NCBI GenBank assembly: GCA_964613805.1 | Contig: CAZTJF010000007.1 | Span: forward strand, 62,001-126,000 | DNA length: 64,000 nt | From: XYD12-FULL-36-8 sp964613805 | GTDB lineage: Bacteria; Bacteroidota; Ignavibacteria; Ignavibacteriales; Ignavibacteriaceae | Direction of reading: 5' to 3' | Shown here: positions 25,053 through 34,139 of the stretch, piece by piece | Position numbering within the stretch: the stretch's first letter is position 1 | Layout of the letters: the number at the start of each line of letters is the position of its first letter | Position numbers and translations under genes: made by a program | Notes under the pieces: generated by a model | The model's database searches: none | Told to the model about the DNA's origin: nothing | What the model saw: only the letters and a program-made list of their open reading frames with translations

Positions 25053-25649
25053 ATGTCAAGCAAATACTTTCTGAATGGTTTACTCCCAATTATGTTTTTA
25101 TTAATTATTTTAATACAAGTTCACTGTGGTTCTCCTCAGGAAAAATCAATGTCTAATGAAGAAATGATTAAAAGAGGAGAATACCTCGTTAATTTCGGTG
25201 GATGCAACGATTGTCATTCTCCGAAAGTTTTTACAGATATGGGTCCTATGCCCGATACAACAAGATTGCTTTCAGGACACCAGCAAGGATTCGCTCTTCC
25301 ACAAATAGATACTTCAGTTGTTGGTCACGGGAAATGGTATTTAAGTAACGGTGATTTAACTGCATGGGTTGGTCCTTGGGGAATTTCTTTTGCCGCTAAT
25401 CTTACTCCGGATGCTCAAACAGGAATTGGTGCATGGACTGAAGAAATTTATGTGCGGGCAATGAGAAATGGTTTACACCTTGGCTCAGGAAGACCAATTC
25501 TTCCCCCGATGCCGTTTATGGGTCTTGCAGGATTAAAGGATGAAGATTTAAAATCGGTTTTCGCATATCTAATGAGTATTAAACCAATTAGAAATAAAGT
25601 CCCTGACTGGATTCCACCAAATCAGGTTGCCGCAAGATATGGAAAGTGA
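25053..25649 (+). CDS. Class I c-type cytochrome, probable lipoprotein
   Basis: A 198-aa exported cytochrome c. Residues 1-24 are a hydrophobic signal, and VHCGS with Cys25 looks like a lipobox, so it is probably membrane-anchored in the periplasm. The heme site is CNDCH at 51-55, and the conserved late MPFMGL gives the probable Met axial ligand. The C-terminal helix DEDLKSVFAYLMSI is typical. It is similar to small cytochromes that accept electrons from dehydrogenases, but no partner is adjacent. A good ribosome site (GGAAAGGTGAA) precedes ATG. Confidence 0.88.
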   Translation: MSSKYFLNGLLPIMFLLIILIQVHCGSPQEKSMSNEEMIKRGEYLVNFGGCNDCHSPKVFTDMGPMPDTTRLLSGHQQGFALPQIDTSVVGHGKWYLSNGDLTAWVGPWGISFAANLTPDAQTGIGAWTEEIYVRAMRNGLHLGSGRPILPPMPFMGLAGLKDEDLKSVFAYLMSIKPIRNKVPDWIPPNQVAARYGK

Positions 25650-25650
25650 A

Positions 25651-26337
25651 TCATGAATGCGTAATCAGATCAACAAAAGTTTTCAGCCCGATAAAAATAA
25701 TGAGAATAATAAAATTAGAATTTACCAAACTCATTGCTCCACCAACTATAACAAAGCCCGAGAGAATTAAGGTAAGATGCATGGGTATAATTCTTTTATA
25801 TGGTGCAAACATTATTTTTGGTAAGCTCAGAATTGTCGCTTGATCTCGTCTATACGAAAAAATAAATTCACCTGTGTAATTAACAAAAAAGACAAGTCCG
25901 GTTATCATAATAAAAGTGAAATCAATACCTTCTTTTGAAATAACTCCCATCGAACCAAACGAATACAAAAAGCCGGCATACACACCATGAAATATTCCAT
26001 AGTGAACAAGAAAAAATATTCCAACACCTATCTTTGCCGCTTTTGATTCGGTAAGCGGCTGACTGTTCATTTTCATTCCATCAACGGTGAATTTTTTTAG
26101 CGATAATATTTTGAAGAAATTAAAAAATCCAATAACCACGCTCTGAAGCCAATATGCCCATAGAATATTAAGCACGCTCTGATTTTCAACAATTGCAAAT
26201 ACCGCTATGAGAAGATTTGAACCAAGAAGTGAAATAACAGGCAAACTTCTAAAAATTTCTTTGTTCGGCATTTTTCCGCCAAGTGCTGTTATAAAACTTT
26301 TTCTTTCTTTGTCCGATTTTCTTTCTTCAATATTCAT
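25651..26337 (-). CDS. DUF6498-type membrane protein
   Basis: A 228-aa integral membrane protein with about six hydrophobic segments. The pattern NIEERKSDKERKSF (cytosolic start), LLGSNLLIAVFAIVENQSVLNILWAYWLQSVVIGFFNF, VGIFFLVHYGIFHGVYAGFLY and the final IILIIFIGLKTFVDLITH is that of DUF6498 proteins as I remember them; role unknown. I start at the ATG at 26337 because the longer frame begins with TTG and lacks a ribosome site. It converges on the cytochrome gene, whose stop is one base away. Confidence 0.6.
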   Translation of the reverse strand: MNIEERKSDKERKSFITALGGKMPNKEIFRSLPVISLLGSNLLIAVFAIVENQSVLNILWAYWLQSVVIGFFNFFKILSLKKFTVDGMKMNSQPLTESKAAKIGVGIFFLVHYGIFHGVYAGFLYSFGSMGVISKEGIDFTFIMITGLVFFVNYTGEFIFSYRRDQATILSLPKIMFAPYKRIIPMHLTLILSGFVIVGGAMSLVNSNFIILIIFIGLKTFVDLITHS

Positions 26338-26476
26338 TTGGAAATTCACTCTCAATTTATGTGCCCCGATGGTGTTACCCAAATTCGATTAAACAATCAA
26401 AAAAATGCTGAGCGAATGTGCATTTAGAAACAAATGTCTGTACGTTTAAGCTAATTTCACCCATGGAACAAATAAT

Positions 26477-26502
26477 TAGGAACTTCATCAATGAAGTTCC
26501 TA
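26477..26502. repeat. Perfect 12-bp palindrome with 2-nt loop
   Basis: TAGGAACTTCAT (26477-26488) and ATGAAGTTCCTA (26491-26502) pair perfectly around CA. It lies 47 bases before the PAP2 gene start and between divergent genes. No T-run follows. It could be an operator for a dimeric regulator, or a dispersed small palindrome. Confidence 0.6.
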
Positions 26503-26549
26503 CTCTAAGAATTCATAAATTACATCATAAATTCTGAAATATTATTTAC

Positions 26550-27284
26550 ATGAGCTTTAATAAAAAAATACATAACTTAAAAAATTTAGTTGTTGATTAC
26601 TCATCTAGAGAAATAAAAATTCTGATAAATCTTTTTGTTTTGATTACTGCGCTTTTATTGTTCGCGTATGTAGCAAAGGAAGTGGTGAGCGGCGAAAGCA
26701 AAGGATTTGATGAAATGACTTTGAATTATTTGCGTCATGATGGAAAACTATTATCGCAAGATCAAACTTGGCTGATTGTAATGATGACAGACATAACTGC
26801 TATGGGTGGGGCAACAATAATTTTTTTAATTACAACTGCAGTTGTTTTTTACTTGATGATTCAAAAGCAGCATGAGTTTATGTGGCTGATTTTAATTGCA
26901 ACAATTGGTGCGGCATTGATTTCACTTGGCTTAAAAGAAATATTTGCGCGCGAAAGACCTCCTTTAACATTTCATTTATTAACGGTTAAAACCCTTAGCT
27001 TTCCTAGTGGACATGCAATGATGTCTTCGGTGGTTTACTTGACTCAAGGAGCACTGCTTGCAAAGGTACAATCAAATAAAAATTTACGTGTGTATATTTT
27101 ACTTGCTGCAATTATACTCGTATTCTTAATCGGCATAAGCAGAATCTATTTGGGAGTTCATTACCCAACTGATGTTTTAGCCGGCTGGTCAGGTGGACTC
27201 GCGTGGGCTTCTCTCTGCTGGTTAACTGCGAAATATTTACAACGAAGACGGGAACGACAAAATAAAATTGAACTTCAGATATAA
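26550..27284 (+). CDS. PAP2-family membrane phosphatase
   Basis: A membrane phosphatase of the type 2 phosphatidic acid phosphatase family (244 aa, about six helices). The three catalytic motifs are present: KEIFARERP (motif 1, about 130-138), PSGHA (motif 2) and SRIYLGVHYPTDVLAG (motif 3). Probable substrates are undecaprenyl pyrophosphate or a lipid phosphate. The rhomboid protease gene starts 8 bases after its stop, so they form a two-gene operon. Confidence 0.92.
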   Translation: MSFNKKIHNLKNLVVDYSSREIKILINLFVLITALLLFAYVAKEVVSGESKGFDEMTLNYLRHDGKLLSQDQTWLIVMMTDITAMGGATIIFLITTAVVFYLMIQKQHEFMWLILIATIGAALISLGLKEIFARERPPLTFHLLTVKTLSFPSGHAMMSSVVYLTQGALLAKVQSNKNLRVYILLAAIILVFLIGISRIYLGVHYPTDVLAGWSGGLAWASLCWLTAKYLQRRRERQNKIELQI

Positions 27285-27292
27285 TTATTGAG

Positions 27293-27907
27293 ATGACAGA
27301 AGAAAAGAAAAGAACTTTTAGAAGCATGGCTTATCCAATTGCTTTTGTAATATTATTGTGGGTAATAAAAGTCATAGAATCTTCGTCGGGAATAAATTTT
27401 ATACAATACGGAGTCTTTCCGAGAAAACTTTCCGGTTTAATTGGAATAATCACCGCTCCATTAATACATGCTGATTTCAATCATTTAATTTCCAACTCTC
27501 TGCCGCTGCTATTCTTAGGAATGGGAATTTCATATTCTTATCCAACTTCATCAAAAAAATTGTTTCTTGGAGTTTATGTTTTTCATGAATTGTTAGTTTG
27601 GATTTTCGCCAGACAAGCTTACCATATTGGCGCAAGCGGCTTGGTTTATGGTTTTGTTTCTTTCCTTTTTTTCAGTGGAATAATTCGACGCGATAACCGC
27701 TCTATTGCTCTTGCTTTAATTGTGACTTTTTTATACGGAGGATTAACTTGGGGAGTTTTACCAATAAAAGCGGAAATTTCTTGGGAAGCACATTTATTTG
27801 GTTCTATTGTTGGGATTATATTCGCTTTTATTTTTCGTAAAGCTGATCCTGCACCAATGTATGATTGGGAAAAGGAGGAGGGTGTTGAAGCTGAGATCGA
27901 ACTTTAG
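27293..27907 (+). CDS. Rhomboid-family intramembrane serine protease
   Basis: A six-helix membrane protease of 204 aa. The catalytic Ser115 is in HIGASGLVYG and His167 in WEAHLFGS; the helix-2 motif HADFNHLISN (His59, Asn63, His64, Asn68) matches active rhomboids. It cleaves substrates inside the membrane. It is the second gene of the PAP2 operon and converges with the TPR gene ending at 27928. Confidence 0.92.
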   Translation: MTEEKKRTFRSMAYPIAFVILLWVIKVIESSSGINFIQYGVFPRKLSGLIGIITAPLIHADFNHLISNSLPLLFLGMGISYSYPTSSKKLFLGVYVFHELLVWIFARQAYHIGASGLVYGFVSFLFFSGIIRRDNRSIALALIVTFLYGGLTWGVLPIKAEISWEAHLFGSIVGIIFAFIFRKADPAPMYDWEKEEGVEAEIEL

Positions 27908-27927
27908 CTCCGGTTATATTTTAATCC

Positions 27928-29802
27928 TCAGGTTCCCTTTTCAATCTGCAAAACCCTCTCTTTCATTTTATTCACAAGTTTCTCTAAATCATTCATCATT
28001 AATTTAAAGTTTTCATTTCCATGAAGATTTTCAAGCAGCGGATCATTCAAACAAATTCTATAAAATCGCCATCCATAACTAATGGATTGTTTTAACCAAT
28101 GGAATGCTTCGGTATCATTGCCTAAAATCGCACTTATTCTTGCGAGGTCATAAGGAATATTAAAATCAGAAGTATTTTGCTTAATTGCGTCTTCACTGTT
28201 CTTTTTAATATTATTAAAATATTTTCCTGCCTTTTCTTTAGCACCTTGCTTCCATAATATATAAGCATATGTGGTGGAATTTTCTTTTGTATTAACTTGT
28301 GAGTGGGCAAAAGAAGAATCGTAATATGCTTTTGCTTTTGAGAGATTGCCATCAAACAGTTCAATGTCCCCGGCAGCCGTTAGAAGTGAGTAGTTATTTG
28401 GTTTAGATATTAAAATTTGTTGAATATAATTTCTTGCTTTATCATAGTTACCTTGTGCAAGATAAAGTTTTGTTAATTCTGCATGTCTTATTGACGAAGC
28501 GGGCTGGAGATCAATGGAAGCCATATTCCATTTTTCTGCAGCGCTATCTAATGTTAAACCAGAGTAAATCAAACCCAGAACACCGTAACTGGATGCACGT
28601 GCCGGATCCAGTTGAACTCCTTTAACTGCCCATTTATACGCATCTTCGTATTCACCCAGCCACCAATGCATTGAACTAAGATTTGAAACTGCAGGTGCAT
28701 AATTAGGATTTATTTCAACTGCCTTTTTATAATTCTCCAGTGCTTTTTTAAAATTGCCAAGATATACATACGCCACTCCCATGGATTTATAACCCTCAGC
28801 GAGATCTGAATTAAGGGATAAAGCTTTTTCGCTCATTTGAATTGAAGAATCCAGCCATGATTTTTCAAATCCGAAGATTCCGCCTCGTTGAGCATAAGCA
28901 TCCGCAAGCCCGGCATAGGCAAGAGCATAATTGGAGTCGAGTTCCAACGCTTTTTTAAACATTTCAATTGCATCTTCATTTTCTTTTAATTGGTATTGAT
29001 TATACTGTTGTCTTCCCTTTAAATAATACGCATAGGCATCTATATTTTCTGTTGGTTTTCTTTCAATTCTCCCTTTCTCTTTTAATGATAATTCAGTTTT
29101 CAATGCGGCAGCAATTCTTGAGGCAACATCACTTTGTATTGCAAAAATATCTTTCAGCTCTCTATCATAAGTCTCAGACCAGATGTGATTATCATTACTT
29201 GCATCAATCAATTGGCTGACAATTCTAACTCTGTTTCCCGAACGTCGAACGCTGCCTTCTAATACGGTTGAAACCCCCAGTTCTTTTGCAATTTCTCGAA
29301 TACTTTTTTTAACATCCTTGTATTTCATAGAGGAAGTTCGCGAGATAACTTTTAACTCGTTAATTTTAGATAGGTTGGTAAGGATATCATCTGTTATTCC
29401 GTCGCTGAAGTATTCGTCTTCCTTTGAATCGCTCAGATTACTAAAAGGAAGCACAGCGATTGAGTTCGATGCAATTGGTAAATTTTGTTCAGCAGAAGTG
29501 CGTCTTAAAAATAACACGAATATAATTGCGGCAACAATAATTACAGAGTGTGCTACGATTTCTTTCCAGGTAAAATTATTTTTTCCCTCTTTACCATGAA
29601 ACCATCCAAACACACTTATGTTTAGAAGTCCGACAATTGCAATAAGCAAAGTATAATCAAAAATAAAAGATGGAATACCATATCGGTTTGTAATTAGATT
29701 GACCAGATAAACCACGGTCAGTGCGGAACTAAAATAAATTGCCAGCCATTTACGCAAATGTCTTTCTTTAATTTCCCAGTATAGTTTTTTTAGAGAAATC
29801 AT
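27928..29802 (-). CDS. TolB-like (FlgO-type) domain plus TPR repeat membrane protein
   Basis: A 624-aa protein. Three membrane helices at the N-terminus (about 20-105) precede a TolB/FlgO-like alpha/beta domain: NSIAVLPFSNLSDSKEDEYFSDGI, SRTSSMKYKD and VLEGSVRRSGNRVRI (about 112-245). This is followed by about ten TPR repeats (about 250-600), including a canonical one ALENYKKAVEINPNYAPA. Proteins of this type often join this module to an adenylate cyclase or winged-helix domain, absent here. It probably acts as a membrane-linked scaffold. The gene is monocistronic. Confidence 0.8.
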   Translation of the reverse strand: MISLKKLYWEIKERHLRKWLAIYFSSALTVVYLVNLITNRYGIPSFIFDYTLLIAIVGLLNISVFGWFHGKEGKNNFTWKEIVAHSVIIVAAIIFVLFLRRTSAEQNLPIASNSIAVLPFSNLSDSKEDEYFSDGITDDILTNLSKINELKVISRTSSMKYKDVKKSIREIAKELGVSTVLEGSVRRSGNRVRIVSQLIDASNDNHIWSETYDRELKDIFAIQSDVASRIAAALKTELSLKEKGRIERKPTENIDAYAYYLKGRQQYNQYQLKENEDAIEMFKKALELDSNYALAYAGLADAYAQRGGIFGFEKSWLDSSIQMSEKALSLNSDLAEGYKSMGVAYVYLGNFKKALENYKKAVEINPNYAPAVSNLSSMHWWLGEYEDAYKWAVKGVQLDPARASSYGVLGLIYSGLTLDSAAEKWNMASIDLQPASSIRHAELTKLYLAQGNYDKARNYIQQILISKPNNYSLLTAAGDIELFDGNLSKAKAYYDSSFAHSQVNTKENSTTYAYILWKQGAKEKAGKYFNNIKKNSEDAIKQNTSDFNIPYDLARISAILGNDTEAFHWLKQSISYGWRFYRICLNDPLLENLHGNENFKLMMNDLEKLVNKMKERVLQIEKGT

Positions 29803-29986
29803 ATGTAATTTTACTAATAAATTAAGTATAAGTAAAAATAAGATTTACGTAGATAATGGCTTCTTCTTGTTTTAAGAATGCAGCAAAATAATATGAAATG
29901 ATTGGCGTTCATTTTGTTACCGAGAAAGAAGAATTTCCTTAATTGATTATATTGACGGTTACAAACTCACGTTTTTCAAAAATCTT

Positions 29987-31681
29987 ATGGTTAAGAAAAT
30001 GAACAGACGAAAATTTATTCACGGCTCAGCTCTTATGGGGGCATCATTAGTTTTATTTAAAGATGCAGCCGCATCTGAAATTTTTCTGCACTCCCGCAAA
30101 CTCGACATTTTAATTAAGAATGGACGTGTAATTGACGGTTCTGGTCTGAAAGAATTTCTTGCTGATGTTGGAATTAAAGATGGAAAAATAGTTGAAATAG
30201 GAAACTTAAATTCTGTTGATGCTGAAATGGTAATTGATGCTAAAGGATTAAAAGTAGTTCCTGGTTTTATTGATATTCACTCTCACACCGATTCTGATTT
30301 GATACTCAATCCAAAAGCTGAAAGCAAAATACGTCAGGGTGTAACAACAGAAGTAACAGGACAAGACGGATTTTCCTGGGGACCGCTCGGCGGATCTGAA
30401 TTAGAACGTACACTTCAAAATTTCAAGGAAGAGTATAGTGAAGAAATAACTTGGCGAACAATAGGTGAATTCCTTGATGATTTTTCCCGCAGAAAATTTT
30501 CTGTTAATCTTGCATCAATGGTGGGTTTGGGAACAATAAGAGAAATTATTATCGGCTTCGATGATAGACAAGCAACCTCTAACGAAATGGATGCAATGAG
30601 AAAAGAAGTTAATGCTGCAATTGACCAGGGTGCGGTAGGTGTATCTACTGGATTGGAATATACTCCAGGAAGTTTTGCTTCAACGGAAGAATTAATAGAA
30701 TTATGCAAAGCTGCTCAAACCTCATCACGAATTTATTCAACTCACATGAGAAATGAAGATAACACTGTTCTCGAGGCAATAGATGAGGCAATTCGCATTG
30801 CAAGAGAATCCAATTCGCGTTTGTTAATTTCTCATCTTAAAGTATCGGGGAAATCAAACTGGCACAAAGCAGACGCAGCACTTGAAAAAATTGATACGGC
30901 CATAAATGAAGGATTAGAAGTACATGCAGATAGATACACTTACGTAGCATATCATACTGGATTAGATGCTTTGTTTCCCCTTTGGGCAAGAGAAGGCGGC
31001 ACGGAAAAATTTGCAGAACGGCTTGGAGATAAAGATCTAATAAAACAGATGAGGAAATATGTTGAAAAGAAAGTCTCGAATCTTGACGGCGAATGGAATG
31101 GGGTTTTAATTTCCAGTGTTGGAAAAGCAGAACTGAATAAGTACCAAGGGTTTACAATTAAGCAGCTTGCCGAACAATCCGGTCTGGATTGTTTTGAAAC
31201 TGCGGCAAAAATAATTCTCGAATCGGATAACCGAACAATGATGATGGGTTTTGGAATGGAAGAAAATTCCACCGAGAAAATTTTAGCACATCCAAGAGTT
31301 ATGATTTCATCCGATGCGGGTTCTCACGCACCGTATCCTCCAATGAATAAAAGTATTGCACATCCTCGTGCTTATGGAACATTCCCAAGAGCTATTGCAA
31401 GATATGTACGTAAAAGAAAAATATGCTCACTCGAAGAGATGATTAAAAAAATGACCTCTATGCCGGCGGATAAAATGAGCTTTAAAGATAGGGGTAGAAT
31501 AGAAACAGGTAAAGCAGCTGATATTGTAATATTTGATTATGATAAGATTCAAGATAAAGCAACCTTTACCGAACCCCATCAGTATCCTGAAGGAATTCCG
31601 TATGTAATTGTGAATGGTGAAATTGTAATAAATAATGGAGAACATACTGGAGCAATGCCCGGAAAAGTAATTCGTGGCTAA
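29987..31681 (+). CDS. Amidohydrolase, N-acyl-D-amino-acid deacylase family, Tat-type export signal
   Basis: A 564-aa metal-dependent amidohydrolase. The N-terminus NRRKFIHGSALMGASLVLF fits a twin-arginine signal, so the enzyme is probably periplasmic. The family motif HSHTDSD (98-104) supplies zinc ligands, and later HMRNED, HLKVSGKSNW and SDAGSHAPYP complete the site. In classical D-aminoacylases the motif GNCG carries a metal cysteine; here it reads GQDG (125-128). It probably releases D-amino acids from acylated or peptide-like substrates. The true start may be the ATG at 30002. Confidence 0.85.
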   Translation: MVKKMNRRKFIHGSALMGASLVLFKDAAASEIFLHSRKLDILIKNGRVIDGSGLKEFLADVGIKDGKIVEIGNLNSVDAEMVIDAKGLKVVPGFIDIHSHTDSDLILNPKAESKIRQGVTTEVTGQDGFSWGPLGGSELERTLQNFKEEYSEEITWRTIGEFLDDFSRRKFSVNLASMVGLGTIREIIIGFDDRQATSNEMDAMRKEVNAAIDQGAVGVSTGLEYTPGSFASTEELIELCKAAQTSSRIYSTHMRNEDNTVLEAIDEAIRIARESNSRLLISHLKVSGKSNWHKADAALEKIDTAINEGLEVHADRYTYVAYHTGLDALFPLWAREGGTEKFAERLGDKDLIKQMRKYVEKKVSNLDGEWNGVLISSVGKAELNKYQGFTIKQLAEQSGLDCFETAAKIILESDNRTMMMGFGMEENSTEKILAHPRVMISSDAGSHAPYPPMNKSIAHPRAYGTFPRAIARYVRKRKICSLEEMIKKMTSMPADKMSFKDRGRIETGKAADIVIFDYDKIQDKATFTEPHQYPEGIPYVIVNGEIVINNGEHTGAMPGKVIRG

Positions 31682-31706
31682 TTCGTGACAAGTGTCACCA
31701 ATGCTT

Positions 31707-32285
31707 TTAATGTTTTAGTTCTATAATTTCTTTCTCGGCAAGTTTCCGCAGTTCGCCTGGTTTCAAACTTCCCAACAAAATATTTTTAATTCTTACTCTA
31801 ATTAATCTTAAAGTAGGATGACCGATTGCTGCAGTCATTTTTCTTACTTGTCTATTTCTTCCTTCCGTAATTATAACTTTCACCCAGCATGTTGGGATAT
31901 TTAGTCTTTTTCTTATTGGGGGAACACGTTCGGAAATATTGGGTGGGCTACTTATTTCAATCTGTCCTGGTAAAGTCATATTGTTTTCAATCATCAAGCC
32001 CCCTCGAACTCTATTCAATTCTTCTTCGGTTGGAATTCCCTCGACTTGCGCAAGGTATTCTTTCTCGTGTGAATTTTGAGGATTAAGAAGATAATCAACT
32101 AACAATTTATCATTTGACAGAAGAAGCAATCCCTCGCTGTCCATATCGAGTCTTCCCAGAGGATAAACATCATTTGGAATGTTTTCAAGATGAGAAAGAG
32201 TTTTTCTGTTTAGCTTATCTGTAAACTGTGAGAGATATCCATAGGGTTTGTGAAGGGCACAGTATTTAAGATTTTCTTCATTCAT
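31707..32285 (-). CDS. RsuA/RluE-type pseudouridine synthase
   Basis: A 192-aa RNA pseudouridine synthase. The opening CALHKPYGYLSQF and catalytic motif GRLDMDSEGLLLLSND (Asp in RLD) are as in RluE-like 23S rRNA synthases. The tail VIITEGRNRQVRKMTAAIGHPTLRLIRVRI is also characteristic. It lacks the N-terminal S4 domain of RsuA/RluB, which fits RluE. The exact target uridine is inferred only. It converges with the amidohydrolase. Confidence 0.9.
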   Translation of the reverse strand: MNEENLKYCALHKPYGYLSQFTDKLNRKTLSHLENIPNDVYPLGRLDMDSEGLLLLSNDKLLVDYLLNPQNSHEKEYLAQVEGIPTEEELNRVRGGLMIENNMTLPGQIEISSPPNISERVPPIRKRLNIPTCWVKVIITEGRNRQVRKMTAAIGHPTLRLIRVRIKNILLGSLKPGELRKLAEKEIIELKH

Positions 32286-32336
32286 TTTTAAAAGTTTGAA
32301 CTAGATGTGAATTAAATAAATACTGTTCATGGATAT

Positions 32337-32756
32337 TTATTTTTTTAAGAACCCATATTTCTTTATGTGCTTATAAGCAAGATAACCTACGGCACCCACT
32401 TGTATCATTCCCAGTGCGTATCGGTATGGACTAAACTTTGAATCTTCAAGATATTTTTGATATAGCGGGTGAGTCATGTCATCAAAATTTTCATTTGATT
32501 GAAATGTCGCCTGGCCCGAATTTGAAATAGCATAAGAAGTCCAAAGCCATTGTGTCTGAGGATCAGTATTTAATAAAAATGTTTTATCCAAACTTTTGAG
32601 TTCGAGGAAAAAATCTAAGTCATCAAGTGCTGCCGTAAAATTTTTACTGACATGAATTGGTTTGGACATTTGGTTAAGACTATCAGAAATTTCCTGTGGG
32701 AAAGAATTGAATGTTATTGTTATCAAAACAAAAAAGAGTTTTATTAAGCCATTCAT
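32337..32756 (-). CDS. Exported hypothetical protein
   Basis: A 139-aa protein with a signal peptide (MNGLIKLFFVLITITFNSFPQ) from the ATG at 32756; the longer frame to 32810 would bury that signal behind 18 residues, so I prefer the internal start. A weak second hydrophobic stretch is near the C-terminus (YALGMIQVGAVGYLAYKHI). No known domain. It is followed by the pseudouridine synthase gene after about 50 bases, which may be co-transcribed. Confidence 0.55.
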   Translation of the reverse strand: MNGLIKLFFVLITITFNSFPQEISDSLNQMSKPIHVSKNFTAALDDLDFFLELKSLDKTFLLNTDPQTQWLWTSYAISNSGQATFQSNENFDDMTHPLYQKYLEDSKFSPYRYALGMIQVGAVGYLAYKHIKKYGFLKK

Positions 32757-33033
32757 AAATTCACGTCGGTAACTTCTGTAAAAATATAAAATGAAATGCA
32801 AAACATCCATTCAGCAAGCTTACAACCCGCCATATTTTGTGAATTTTAACCACATACGCAAACTAAATTTTAATTGAAAAGAATCTTCAATGAGTCATTG
32901 GCATCTTATGAAATACAATAGTAAAGTTTGATTTCATATCAATATTTATGAATTTGTATGCAGATATATTTATAGATTCTTTAAACCCATACGAATCTTT
33001 AACTGTCTCATTACCAACATTAAATAGGTTATT

Positions 33034-33867
33034 ATGACACGGTACATCCTTATTCTTCTGTTTTTTACGGCAACCCTTTCATTCTCACAAGTGAATTTAA
33101 TCTGGAACTCCTCTCAGATAAACTACAACATATTATCCGGCTGGGTTGATTTTGAAAAATCGGGCGACAATTGGAAAAAGAGAATTTACCAGCTCGATTC
33201 CACATCCTTCAAAATAATGACTGAGGGATTTTCCTTAACTCCGCAATACATTTATAATTTTAATGTAAACGAAAAACTCGCCGGAATGCAATTATATTCT
33301 GTTGGGGGAGATTTGAATGGAAATGGAATAATAGATTTTTACGTGCTTGCATATTACGGTGTTTCTCCGTACCGACAATCAGTAAAGATTTTTGATATTT
33401 CAACAAACCAGGTGGTGCTTGAGAGAAATGATAATAATTTTTATTTCTCCTATCCTACACTTACTGATGTAAATAATGATGGATTATTGGAATGTATTAT
33501 TTCAAAGTTTGATTACCCCATGTTTAATGGTTATAACATTGAAATTTACTCAACTCCAGCAAGCGGTATTGAAGAGTTAACAACTCCAAATCAATTTCAG
33601 TTATATCAAAATTTCCCAAATCCTTTTAATCCTTCTACAACAATAAAATTTAACCTCCCGTCGGAGAGTCCTATTAATTTAAAGATATTTGATATCAAGG
33701 GAGAACTCATTAAAACAATTACTGCCGAAGTAAAAACAACAGGTGAAAGTGAAATTAGTTGGGATGGAACAAATGATAAAGGAATTAAACAACCAAGTGG
33801 TGTTTATGTTTATCAGCTAATTACAACCTCGAACACTGAGGCGAGAAAAATGATTTTATTGAGATAA
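33034..33867 (+). CDS. Secreted protein with type IX secretion C-terminal sorting domain
   Basis: A 277-aa exported protein: signal peptide MTRYILILLFFTATLSFS, then a beta-rich region with two FG-GAP/dockerin-like Ca-binding patterns (GDLNGNGIIDFY and TDVNNDGLLECI), then a type A sorting tail: LYQNFPNPFNPSTTIKFNL, DIKGELI, SGVYVYQL. The tail directs export through the type IX secretion system and is normally cleaved. The PqqD-like gene starts 17 bases after its stop, so it may be the first gene of the 33.0-41.2 kb operon. Confidence 0.85.
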   Translation: MTRYILILLFFTATLSFSQVNLIWNSSQINYNILSGWVDFEKSGDNWKKRIYQLDSTSFKIMTEGFSLTPQYIYNFNVNEKLAGMQLYSVGGDLNGNGIIDFYVLAYYGVSPYRQSVKIFDISTNQVVLERNDNNFYFSYPTLTDVNNDGLLECIISKFDYPMFNGYNIEIYSTPASGIEELTTPNQFQLYQNFPNPFNPSTTIKFNLPSESPINLKIFDIKGELIKTITAEVKTTGESEISWDGTNDKGIKQPSGVYVYQLITTSNTEARKMILLR

Positions 33868-33884
33868 TATCTAAGAGATAAACT

Positions 33885-34139
33885 ATGGGCAACTTTATAA
33901 TTCCAGAAAATATTGCAATCAGCGAATCCGGTTTTTTATTTCTTGCGGGAACTGGTGAAACATTCACCCTTAATCAAATAGGCAAAGAAATATTTAACTT
34001 AATCAGATCAAAATCTTCTGAAGAAGAAATAATCAATTCAATTCTAGATGATTACGACATAGACAAAGCAACTGCACATAAAGATTTTGCAGATTTCGTA
34101 ACGCAGTTAAAACATTATTCTATTCTTAAAGAAGCATGA
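33885..34139 (+). CDS. PqqD-family small protein (RRE-like)
   Basis: An 84-aa winged-helix-like protein of the PqqD type, related to RiPP-recognition elements. Match to the family: ETFTLNQIGKEIFNLIRSKSSEEEIINSIL, a three-helix core after short strands; the C-terminal helix is DKATAHKDFADFVTQL. PqqD proteins present a peptide or partner to modifying enzymes. The ATP-grasp gene overlaps its stop by 4 nt. No precursor peptide gene is apparent in the cluster. Confidence 0.75.
   Translation: MGNFIIPENIAISESGFLFLAGTGETFTLNQIGKEIFNLIRSKSSEEEIINSILDDYDIDKATAHKDFADFVTQLKHYSILKEA

Noticed and set aside
32811..33033. Possible promoter TTTG-18-TGAATTTG before the T9SS-secreted gene
   Set aside because: The -7 element deviates at a key position (TG instead of TA), so it is too weak to list as a feature.
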